Made by a program: the position numbers and the translations under genes. Below the pieces are notes generated by a model. It was not told the DNA's origin and ran no database searches. It saw only the letters and a program-made list of their open reading frames with translations. A DNA stretch of 5,104 bases from Gemmatimonadota bacterium (GTDB lineage Bacteria; Gemmatimonadota; Gemmatimonadetes; Gemmatimonadales; Gemmatimonadaceae): the NCBI GenBank assembly GCA_028287225.1, contig JAQBPZ010000092.1, positions 1 through 5,104 on the forward strand. The letters are read 5' to 3'. Positions 1 through 5,104 of this stretch are shown here, in pieces. The stretch's first letter is position 1. Each line of letters begins with the position of its first letter.

Positions 1-7
1 CGGGTGA

Positions 8-23
8 CCGGAGCCGGCTCCGG
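8..23. repeat. Perfect 16-bp palindrome, possible terminator hairpin of an upstream gene
   Basis: CCGGAGCC is followed directly by its reverse complement GGCTCCGG. As RNA this folds into a 6-bp GC stem with a four-base loop. A TGA at 5-7 just before it could be the stop of a plus-strand gene lying outside the window, which would fit a terminator position. No T-run follows on either strand, so intrinsic termination is uncertain, and a DNA-binding site is equally possible. A second copy of the outer arm (TCCGGT, 31-36) could compete for pairing with ACCGGA (7-12). Confidence 0.4.
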
Positions 24-70
24 GATGATGTCCGGTGAGCAAAGGATGGACGCCCGCGTGGTCGAGTAGC

Positions 71-91
71 CTGGCGGGCCATCTGGCGGGC
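71..91. repeat. Direct repeat pair CTGGCGGGC with 12-bp period
   Basis: CTGGCGGGC occurs at 71-79 and again at 83-91, separated by three bases. The pair is bracketed by a short inverted repeat, CGAGT (63-67) and ACTCG (93-97). The spacing is close to one helical turn, so both copies would face the same side of the DNA. This could be a tandem regulator site upstream of polA, or chance in GC-rich sequence. No function is shown. Confidence 0.3.
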
Positions 92-175
92 GACTCGTCC
101 GACGACGGATCCGCTGGATGCGTGAGCAGTCCCCGGCTGTTGGCAAGGCACCAGGCGACCGGCGCACCATCCCGG

Positions 176-204
176 TTTCCCCCGCCGCGTGCACGCTCTA
201 TGCT
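176..204 (+). promoter_or_regulatory. Weak sigma-70-type promoter candidate for polA
   Basis: TTTCCC (176-181) and TATGCT (199-204) are separated by exactly 17 bases and match 3 of 6 and 4 of 6 consensus positions. TATGCT lies in one of the few less GC-rich spots of this leader. It would place the transcript start near 211 and give a 5' leader of about 45 bases before the GTG at 256. TTGGCA at 140-145 is a better -35 match but has no -10 at usable spacing. Matches this weak are frequent by chance, so this is a candidate only. Confidence 0.25.
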
Positions 205-255
205 TCGACCTGAGCGCGTACCGAGCGCGCCACGAGGCACCCGCGGCACCATACC

Positions 256-3200
256 GTGACCGACCCGACCTTCTCCAGCCCGCCACCCGCGCCCGTCGCC
301 ACGCAGCCCGACGCGCCGCGCCTGTTCCTCATCGACGGGTATGCGCTCATCTATCGCGCGTTCTTCGCGCTGATCTCCCGCCCGCTCACCACGGCGCGCG
401 GCGAGAACACCTCGGCGGCCTGGGGGGTGGTGAACTTCCTCCAGCGCCTCATGGACAAGCACCAGCCCGAGTACCTCGGCTGGGTGCACGATTCCGGGCT
501 CAGCTTCCGGCACGAGCGGTATCCGGCGTACAAGGCGACGCGCGAGAAGCTGACCGACGAGCTCCAGTCGGACTTCGACACGGGCATGGAGCGCATCTGC
601 CAGCTCCTCGAGGCGTACCGCATCCCGATCCTCTCGCTCAAGGGGTTCGAGGCCGACGACGTCATCGGCACGCTCGCTCGGCAGGGCGTGGAGCAGCACG
701 TCAACGTCATCATCGTGTCCGGGGACAAGGACTTCCAGCAGCTCGTGAAGCCCGGCGTGTGGCTGCTCAACCCGGGCCGCGGCGGGCCGGCGAGCGTGGA
801 GGAGCAGTGGGTCTCCGTGGAGAACGGCGCGGAGCGGCTGGGCGTGCCGCCGGCGCACGTCACCGACTACCTGGCATTGGTGGGGGACTCGAGCGACAAC
901 GTGCCCGGCGTGAAGGGAATCGGGGACAAGGGCGCCTGCGAGCTCGTGGCGCAGTACGGAGACATCGAGGCGATCCTCGCCGCGGCACCGACGCTCACCA
1001 AGAAACGTCCCCGCGAGGCGCTGCTCGCGCAGGCGGACATGGCCCGCCTGTCGAAGGAATTAGTAACTATTCGCGAGGATCTGGACATCACGCTCTCGCT
1101 CGACGAGATGCGCGTAAAGGATCCGGATACCACGCGCCTGCGGCAGCTGTTCGTGGAGCTGGAGTTCAACACGCTGGCGCGCGCGATCGGCGACGTCACG
1201 GCGCCGGTGAACAACCTCCCGCTGGACGGGGCGCCGCAGCCGGTGGCGGAGACGACGCGTCCGGTCACGAACTACCAGACCGTCGACACCATTCCCGCGC
1301 TCGAGGCGATGGTCGCGAAGGCGCGCAACGCGCCCTACGTCGCCTTCGACACGGAGACGGTGATCGAGCCGGACAGCCCGCAGAAGGTGGATCCGCTGCG
1401 CTGCACGCTCGTGGCCATCTCCTTTGCGACCGGGCCGGGTGAAGCCTTCTACCTGCCGCTGCGCCATCGCGCCTTCGTGCCGGCGCAGGGGGACCTGATG
1501 CTGGGCGACGCCGAGCCGGGGAGCGACTCGGACGAGGCCAACGAGGCCCAGCCCAAGAAGCCGCGCGCGAAGAAGGCGGCGAAGAGCGCGGGCCCCACGA
1601 GCATCGCGGCACGCCTGCTCGCGGAGGGCGCACCGACGTCGGTGACGAACCTGCCGCCGCTCGACGATCCCGCGATGGCGCCGCTGCGCGCGCTCCTCGA
1701 GGATCCGTCCGTCCCAAAGGTGGCGCAGAACGCCAAGTACGACATCCTGGTGCTGCGTCGCGCCGGCATCACCGTGAACGGGCTGGTGTCGGACACGATG
1801 GTGGCGAGCTACGTGCTGGACCCGGGGCGCCGCTCGCACGGGCTGGACCTGCTCGCGCTGGAGTTCCTCGATCACACGATGACGAGCTACGAGGACCTGT
1901 GCGGCAAGGGGCGACAGCAGCTGCCGTACGACGTGGTGCCGGTGAGCTGCGCGCGCGACTACTCGTGCGAGGACGCCGACGTCACGTGGCAGCTGGAGCA
2001 GCGGTTCCGGCCGCAGCTCGAGGCCCAGCAGATCTATGAGTTGTACAGCACGGTGGAGATCCCATTGATCGGCGTGCTCGCCGACCTCGAATGGGAAGGG
2101 ATCTCGATCGATCGCGAGCTGTTCGCGTCGCTCAAGGAGCGCTTCGCGCGCGAGCGGCAGCGCGTGGAGCTGGAGATCTATGAATCCGCGGGGGGCGAGT
2201 TCAACATCAACTCCAACCCGCAGCTGCGTGAGGTGCTGTTCGAGCGGCTCAAGCTGCCGATCATCAAGCGCACCCCCACCGGACCGTCCACCGACGCGAG
2301 CGTGCTCGCCGAGCTCGCCGAGGCGGGGCACGAGCTGCCGGTGCTGCTGAGCGAGTACCGGGAGCTCTCCAAGCTCGAGAGCACGTACATCGACGCCCTG
2401 CCCTTGCTCGTGAACCCGCGCACCGGGCGCCTGCACACGTCGTTCAACCAGACCGTGGCGGCCACGGGACGGCTCTCCTCCACGGAGCCGAACCTCCAGA
2501 ACATCCCGATCCGCCGCGAGCTCGGCAAGGACATTCGCCGCGGCTTCATCCCGCGCCGCGGGTGGCGGCTCCTCGCGGCCGACTACTCGCAGATCGAGCT
2601 CCGGCTGCTGGCCCACCTGTCCGGCGATCCGGCCTTCGTGCAGGCGTTCCGCTCGGGCGGCGACATCCACCGGCAGACGGCGGCGGTGATCTTCGACGTG
2701 CCCCTGGCCGACGTGACATCGGAGATGCGGGCGCGCGCGAAGACGATCAACTTCGCGACGATCTACGGGCAGGGCCCGCATGCGCTCTCGCGCCAGCTCA
2801 AGATCACGCATGCCGAGGCGAAGGAGTTCATCGAGACCTACTTCGTGCGCTTTCAGCGGGTGCGGGAATTCCTCGACGACACGGTCGAGTACGCGCGGGC
2901 GCACGGGTACGTGGAGACCATCTTCAAGCGCCGGCGCTACATCCCGGAGCTGCGCGACCGCAACTTCAACATCCGCGCATTCGGCGAGCGCACGGCGGCG
3001 AACTCGCCGATCCAGGGCTCGGCGGCCGACCTGATCAAGATCGCGATGATCAGGATCCGCGACCGCCTCGTCGCCGAACGGCTGAGCGCGCGGATGCTGC
3101 TGCAGGTGCACGACGAGCTCGTCCTCGAGGTGCCGGTGGAGGAGCTGGAGACGGTGACCGCCCTGGTGACGAGCGAGATGGAAGGCGCCGCCAGCCTCTC

Positions 3201-3258
3201 CGTGCCCCTCGTGGTGGATTCGGGGACGGGGCTGAACTGGCTGGAGACCAAGATGTGA
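256..3258 (+). CDS. polA: DNA polymerase I (5' nuclease, 3'-5' exonuclease, polymerase)
   Basis: A 1000-residue polymerase I for Okazaki fragment maturation and repair synthesis. The 5' flap nuclease domain (about 22-310) shows D27 in LIDGY, D79, FR at 84-85, E132/D134/D135 in EADD, D157/D159 in GDKD, and the helix-hairpin-helix region GDSSDNVPG (210-218). The 3'-5' exonuclease domain (about 345-590) keeps D365 and E367 (DTET), N492, D496, Y569 and D573, so proofreading should be active. The polymerase domain (about 600-1000) has ATGRLSST (736-743), motif A DYSQIELR (D776, E781), the O-helix with R825, K829 and F833, and motif C VHDE (H952, D953, E954). Compared with E. coli PolI (928 aa), the numbering offset rises from +10 to +72 within the exonuclease domain, so about 62 residues are inserted there. 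The GTG at 256 is the only plausible start: an in-frame TGA lies at 211-213 and no alternative precedes D27. The Shine-Dalgarno is poor (GAGG, 234-237, too distant). The proline-rich residues 7-21 look like a disordered tail. Confidence 0.98.
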   Translation: MTDPTFSSPPPAPVATQPDAPRLFLIDGYALIYRAFFALISRPLTTARGENTSAAWGVVNFLQRLMDKHQPEYLGWVHDSGLSFRHERYPAYKATREKLTDELQSDFDTGMERICQLLEAYRIPILSLKGFEADDVIGTLARQGVEQHVNVIIVSGDKDFQQLVKPGVWLLNPGRGGPASVEEQWVSVENGAERLGVPPAHVTDYLALVGDSSDNVPGVKGIGDKGACELVAQYGDIEAILAAAPTLTKKRPREALLAQADMARLSKELVTIREDLDITLSLDEMRVKDPDTTRLRQLFVELEFNTLARAIGDVTAPVNNLPLDGAPQPVAETTRPVTNYQTVDTIPALEAMVAKARNAPYVAFDTETVIEPDSPQKVDPLRCTLVAISFATGPGEAFYLPLRHRAFVPAQGDLMLGDAEPGSDSDEANEAQPKKPRAKKAAKSAGPTSIAARLLAEGAPTSVTNLPPLDDPAMAPLRALLEDPSVPKVAQNAKYDILVLRRAGITVNGLVSDTMVASYVLDPGRRSHGLDLLALEFLDHTMTSYEDLCGKGRQQLPYDVVPVSCARDYSCEDADVTWQLEQRFRPQLEAQQIYELYSTVEIPLIGVLADLEWEGISIDRELFASLKERFARERQRVELEIYESAGGEFNINSNPQLREVLFERLKLPIIKRTPTGPSTDASVLAELAEAGHELPVLLSEYRELSKLESTYIDALPLLVNPRTGRLHTSFNQTVAATGRLSSTEPNLQNIPIRRELGKDIRRGFIPRRGWRLLAADYSQIELRLLAHLSGDPAFVQAFRSGGDIHRQTAAVIFDVPLADVTSEMRARAKTINFATIYGQGPHALSRQLKITHAEAKEFIETYFVRFQRVREFLDDTVEYARAHGYVETIFKRRRYIPELRDRNFNIRAFGERTAANSPIQGSAADLIKIAMIRIRDRLVAERLSARMLLQVHDELVLEVPVEELETVTALVTSEMEGAASLSVPLVVDSGTGLNWLETKM
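1477..1662 (+). other. Low-complexity insertion within the PolA exonuclease domain (about residues 408-469)
   Basis: Between FYLPLRH (398-404) and LRALLED (477-483), E. coli PolI has a short connection, while this protein has about 62 more residues. The insert holds an acidic run (GDAEPGSDSDEANEA, 417-431), then a basic Lys/Ala run (PKKPRAKKAAKSAG, 433-446), then a moderately hydrophobic stretch ending in NLPPL (465-469). The reading frame is uninterrupted and GC-rich codons continue, so a frameshift or sequencing error is unlikely. The exonuclease residues on both sides are intact, which suggests a surface loop rather than loss of the domain. The edges are approximate because they come from a by-eye comparison. 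Confidence 0.75.
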
Positions 3259-3310
3259 GGTGGGTCACATTCCTGATTTCGCAGTCTGCGCGGCTTGTGG
3301 CAATACGACC

Positions 3311-3329
3311 GAGACGCGGCTCGCGTGTC
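3311..3329 (+). terminator. Hairpin downstream of polA (weak terminator candidate)
   Basis: ACGCG (3314-3318) pairs with CGCGT (3322-3326) around a GCT loop. One G-G mismatch and two further pairs extend the stem to 3311-3329. It starts 52 bases after the polA stop codon. No run of T follows, so it lacks the second half of an intrinsic terminator. It may protect the mRNA 3' end, or be incidental in GC-rich DNA. Confidence 0.25.
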
Positions 3330-3359
3330 AAGGCAAGCAACACTATGCTAAGTCTTGAC
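3327..3359. promoter_or_regulatory. Spaced inverted repeat GTCAAG / CTTGAC in the AT-richer part of the pilin leader
   Basis: GTCAAG (3327-3332) and CTTGAC (3354-3359) are perfect inverted copies whose centres are 27 bp apart. As RNA the stem can reach 8 bp with one G-U pair. Between them lies TATGCT (3345-3350), a -10-like hexamer without a good -35. This is the least GC-rich part of the polA-pilin spacer, as expected of a promoter or operator. A TTGACT at 3355-3360 overlaps the right arm and resembles a -35 box, but no convincing -10 follows it. The role is not established. Confidence 0.3.
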
Positions 3360-3386
3360 TTCACAGCGGCTTAGCGCAACTTGCGG

Positions 3387-3425
3387 CATCGGGCACCGGC
3401 CTTGCCATTGCAGCGTGCCCGGATG
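3387..3425 (+). promoter_or_regulatory. Ten-base-pair hairpin in the pilin 5' leader
   Basis: CATCGGGCAC (3387-3396) pairs with GTGCCC (3415-3420) and GATG (3422-3425), leaving only G3421 bulged. The result is ten Watson-Crick pairs closing an 18-base loop, and inside the loop GGC/GCC can form a small extra stem. The element ends 66 bases before the pilin start. With no T-run it does not look like a simple terminator. It could be an RNA control element or a 5' stabiliser. I do not recognise a known riboswitch; in particular, I see no c-di-GMP-I core sequence. Confidence 0.4.
3397..3412 (+). promoter_or_regulatory. Sigma-54-like promoter sequence (GG-N10-GC) upstream of the pilin gene
   Basis: CGGCCT, five bases, then TTGCA matches the -24/-12 architecture TGGCAC-N5-TTGCA. 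The invariant GG (3398-3399) and GC (3410-3411) are exactly ten bases apart and the -12 element is perfect, but three of six -24 positions differ. Transcription would start near 3423, leaving a leader of about 70 bases. Major pilin genes in Pseudomonas and Myxococcus are known to be sigma-54 dependent, which makes the position sensible. Chance occurrence in GC-rich DNA is a real possibility. It overlaps the hairpin loop, so both cannot be functional RNA features of one transcript starting here. Confidence 0.3.
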
Positions 3426-3491
3426 GGACTGCCAGCTGGTCCTCATCTCCCGCCTCGTCGTGCTGCCCTCACCGATATCCTGGAACTCGCG

Positions 3492-3878
3492 ATGCCGCGT
3501 CCTCGTGCCGCGTTCACTCTCATCGAGCTTCTGGTCGTGGTCGTGATCATCGGCATTCTGGCCGCGATCGCGATTCCGAAGTTCCAGAACACCAAGGGCA
3601 AGGCGAACTCCGCGGCGCTGCGAAGCGACCTGCGGAATCTCGCCGTGGCCGAGGAGTCGTACTACTTCGAGCAGAAGACATACTCGGTGGACACGGCCGC
3701 GCTCAAGTTCCGTCCGTCCCCGGGCGTGATCATGACCATCGGCACGACGCACGCCGGCGCCGCCTGGGTGGCCACGGCGACGCATCCACTGTCGTACCCG
3801 CTGCAGTGCACGATCTACTACGGCGAGACGACCGCGCCGTACCCCAACCAGGCCGAAGGCGCGGCGGTGTGTCAGTGA
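3492..3878 (+). CDS. Type IV pilin-like protein with prepilin N-terminal methylation motif
   Basis: A 128-residue prepilin-type protein. A short basic leader (R3, R5) precedes the motif AFTLIELL (7-14), then a continuous hydrophobic helix to about residue 25 ending in AIPKF. The class III signal and E12 (Glu+5 of the mature chain) mark it as a substrate of the inner-membrane prepilin peptidase, to be assembled into a pilus or pseudopilus. Residue -1 is Ala7 rather than the usual Gly. The amphipathic segment ALRSDLRNLAVAEESYY (about 42-58) and the final Cys pair C106/C127, likely a disulfide loop, fit pilins of GC-rich soil bacteria. The ATG at 3492 is chosen because it gives a 7-residue leader and has a modest GGA seven bases upstream. 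In-frame starts at 3381 (TTG) and 3423 (ATG) would add long leaders without pilin character. Pilin versus type II secretion pseudopilin cannot be settled here, as no assembly genes are in view. Confidence 0.9.
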   Translation: MPRPRAAFTLIELLVVVVIIGILAAIAIPKFQNTKGKANSAALRSDLRNLAVAEESYYFEQKTYSVDTAALKFRPSPGVIMTIGTTHAGAAWVATATHPLSYPLQCTIYYGETTAPYPNQAEGAAVCQ

Positions 3879-3925
3879 GCACGGGCTCCGCGCCGGCCTA
3901 GCTCGCGGTGGTGCACGGCGACAGC

Positions 3926-3941
3926 GCTCCCGCACGGGAGC
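3926..3941 (+). terminator. Perfect hairpin between the pilin and the DUF4031-like gene
   Basis: GCTCCC (3926-3931), loop GCAC, GGGAGC (3936-3941) form a perfect six-pair GC stem 47 bases after the pilin stop and 41 bases before the next start. No T-run follows. It could reduce read-through or protect the 3' end of a highly expressed pilin message, giving unequal expression of the two genes. Intrinsic termination is not proven. Confidence 0.35.
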
Positions 3942-3982
3942 CAGGACCCCCGTACCGCGAGTTCGCGTCGCGCCGAGCGGGG

Positions 3983-4216
3983 ATGATCCACGCGATGGAC
4001 GGTGGGCTGTGGCTGCACCGGCACGTGTGGAAGGGCCGGCCGATGGCGCACCTGGTCTCCACGGACTGCGCCCGGCTCCTCGCCTACGGCGCGGCGGTCG
4101 GCATTCCCGCCTCGCGCCTCCAGCACAAGCCGCTCAAGGATCCACGCACGGGTGAACGCGTGGACGCCTGGCACTGGGACCTCGCGGGGCCCTACCTGCC
4201 GCCGCGGCATCGCTGA
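3983..4216 (+). CDS. Small DUF4031-like protein of unknown function
   Basis: A 77-residue protein. The order of conserved-looking pieces, a tryptophan and WKGRPMAHLVS (18-28), LLAYGAAVGIP (34-44), a Gln-Lys pair at 49-51, and a late His-Trp-Asp (AWHWDL, 63-68), resembles from memory the DUF4031 family. That family consists of small proteins in bacteria and phages with a similar HLV(S/A), an LhAfA..lG(I/L) helix and an HYD motif, and its biochemical role is unknown. No signal peptide or membrane segment is seen, so a cytoplasmic location is inferred. The start is uncertain. ATG 3983 sits right behind GAGCGGGG, which is too close for an ideal Shine-Dalgarno. ATG 3995 is an alternative, and GTG 3908 would add 25 residues that look unconserved and span the hairpin. 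It lies 104 bases after the pilin, on the same strand, and converges on the next gene. Confidence 0.6.
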   Translation: MIHAMDGGLWLHRHVWKGRPMAHLVSTDCARLLAYGAAVGIPASRLQHKPLKDPRTGERVDAWHWDLAGPYLPPRHR

Positions 4217-4260
4217 TCTCTCGCTCGGCAGAAGCGGGAACCGCGAGTCGGAGACGATCC

Positions 4261-4295
4261 GTGCAGCGAGGCAACCGCCTCAGACTGCGCTGCAC
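4261..4295. terminator. Nested inverted repeat between convergent genes, candidate bidirectional terminator
   Basis: The outer arms GTGCAGC (4261-4267) and GCTGCAC (4289-4295) pair perfectly. Directly inside, GAGGC (4268-4272) and GCCTC (4277-4281) pair around AACC, leaving seven unpaired bases (4282-4288) on one side. That gives twelve pairs in a near-continuous stem. It lies 44 bases after the plus-strand stop codon and overlaps the minus-strand stop (4280-4282), the usual place for a shared terminator. There is no T-run in either direction, so any termination would depend on the stem or on Rho. Confidence 0.45.
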
Positions 4296-5104
4296 TGCGC
4301 GGGGGGGCTCGTCCAGCGCGAGCGCCAGCGGCCCGGGCCCGTGCGCTCGATCAGCGCGTAGACGACGCCACCTTCGCTGTCCCGGGCGATGACGAGCGTC
4401 GGCTCCGGCGAGCCGCCAAGCCGCACCGCGGCGAGCACCTCCGGCGTGGTGACCGCTTCCTCGCGCCCGAAGGAACGCTCGGCGTACACCAGGCGGTAGG
4501 GGCCTGTGGTCACACCGCTGTCGCGCTCCGCGATGATGAGCGTCTGCTCCACCTGCGGGTTGGCCTCCTGATTCACCTGCCGGCTGAGGTGTGCCACGAA
4601 CGCCTGGACGCCGGGCTTCGCCTGGAACCGTCGGATGTCGCGTGCAGCGAAGCGCAGCCCCTGGAACGATGGGCCGGTGGGCGCCGTGACGCCGGATGCC
4701 ACGCGCGAGGCCTCCGCGGCGAGCGCGATGCTGTCACGTGGGGACAGCACGTCAACGGAATCGAGCATCACGGGCACGACGCGAGCGTCGACGAAGCCCA
4801 CGGACCAGCTGGTGCCGCCGGCCTCCGGGCGGACGTCACGCAGGAGCCAGCGCTCGCAGGCCGATTCGGTGTCGTCGGGGAGTGCGCCGAGCCGCGCGGC
4901 GAACCGCGCGCCGCCGCGCCCGAACAGCACCGCGCTCCCACCGTTGGTGCCTGCCGAGTCGAGGTGCGCCTGATCCAGCGTATCGTCGGCGAAGGGATAG
5001 ACGACGATTGCCTCGTCGAGCGCAGCGCCCTGCACGAGGAGCGCGGGGCCGGCGGCGCGGTCCCACCCGCTGCGGTCGCGCTCCGGCGCGCTCGCGCCGG
5101 CGGC
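4280..5104 (-). CDS. Uncharacterised protein, 5' end outside the window
   Basis: The frame stays open to the window edge, giving 274 visible residues and a TGA at 4280-4282. The GTG at 5033-5035 is an internal valine more likely than a start, because the sequence upstream reads on in the same style. I do not recognise a family or any catalytic motif. The visible N-terminus is Ala/Gly-rich then charged (about 1-16), followed by alternating strand-like hydrophobic segments such as AIVVYPF and SWSVGFVDARVVPVML. An apparent internal repeat lies in the C-terminal third: TLIIAERDS..Y.LVYAER and TLVIARDS..VYALIER, 48 residues apart. Cysteines occur only at visible residues 83 and 271. No membrane helix is seen in the visible part. 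A secreted or lipoprotein beta-rich protein is possible, but the signal region is missing from the window. The gene converges on the DUF4031-like gene with 63 bases between stop codons. Confidence 0.75.
   Translation of the reverse strand, partial: AAGASAPERDRSGWDRAAGPALLVQGAALDEAIVVYPFADDTLDQAHLDSAGTNGGSAVLFGRGGARFAARLGALPDDTESACERWLLRDVRPEAGGTSWSVGFVDARVVPVMLDSVDVLSPRDSIALAAEASRVASGVTAPTGPSFQGLRFAARDIRRFQAKPGVQAFVAHLSRQVNQEANPQVEQTLIIAERDSGVTTGPYRLVYAERSFGREEAVTTPEVLAAVRLGGSPEPTLVIARDSEGGVVYALIERTGPGRWRSRWTSPPAQCSAV

Noticed and set aside
35..259. A 74-codon frame upstream of polA
   Set aside because: It has no Shine-Dalgarno and no motif, has low-complexity Ser/Ala/Arg content, and runs into the polA start.
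189..1442. A 417-codon plus-strand frame overlapping the start of polA
   Set aside because: Its Arg/Ala/Gly-rich composition without motifs is typical of an off-frame reading of GC-rich DNA. The polA frame has intact catalytic motifs through the same bases.
1060..3111. A 683-codon open frame on the minus strand across polA
   Set aside because: It is a shadow of GC-rich polA codons. It is extremely Arg/His/Val/Leu-rich, shows no recognisable domain, and ends exactly at the AT-rich codon run that happens to supply stops.
3303..3331. A minus-strand promoter reading toward the end of polA (TTGACA, 17 bases, TCGTAT)
   Set aside because: The -35 is perfect, but the -10 lacks the key second-position A and matches only 3 of 6. 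No gene or known antisense RNA lies downstream, and the TTGACA is also explained by the inverted repeat arm.
3381..3491. A longer pilin start at TTG 3381 or ATG 3423
   Set aside because: Either would add 23-37 Pro/Arg-rich residues before the leader, whereas ATG 3492 gives a typical short basic leader with a nearby GGA.
3872..4210. A 112-codon minus-strand frame opposite the DUF4031-like gene
   Set aside because: It is Arg/Val/Pro-rich without recognisable features, whereas the plus strand shows a family-like motif pattern.
4220..4247. Short inverted repeat CTCGC / GCGAG between the convergent genes
   Set aside because: Five pairs around an 18-base loop is expected by chance at this GC content, and the nested element at 4261-4295 is much stronger.

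Overview
This is a very GC-rich bacterial window with a normal-looking housekeeping and surface-protein layout. It contains no mobile element, CRISPR array, tRNA or rRNA that I can recognise. The protein style suggests Gemmatimonadota or a similarly GC-rich phylum: a type IV pilin ending in a two-cysteine loop, the polymerase I O-helix sequence INFATIYG, and Ala/Arg/Asp-rich proteins. That assignment is an impression from family resemblance, not a search result.

Layout. Positions 1-255 hold no convincing gene. They carry a perfect 16-bp palindrome (8-23), a 9-bp direct repeat pair (71-91) and a weak promoter candidate (176-204). A complete DNA polymerase I gene, polA, follows (256-3258, +, GTG start). 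It has all three enzymatic domains with catalytic residues in place, plus an extra segment of about 62 residues inside the 3'-5' exonuclease domain. A 233-bp leader region (3259-3491) then carries several inverted repeats and a sigma-54-like sequence ahead of a short type IV pilin-like gene (3492-3878, +). A small gene resembling the DUF4031 family (3983-4216, +) comes next. It converges on an uncharacterised protein gene on the minus strand (4280-5104), whose 5' end lies beyond the window. A nested inverted repeat (4261-4295) sits where the two transcripts meet.

How the genes relate. Nothing ties polA functionally to the pilin; the long spacer suggests separate transcription units. The pilin should be an envelope protein processed by a prepilin peptidase and assembled by a pilus or type II secretion machine encoded elsewhere. 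The DUF4031-like gene may be co-transcribed with the pilin, but a hairpin lies between them.

I found no clear novel multi-gene system. The points most worth a second look are the acidic-then-basic insertion in the polymerase I proofreading domain, the Ala instead of Gly at the pilin cleavage site, and the structured, possibly sigma-54-controlled pilin leader.
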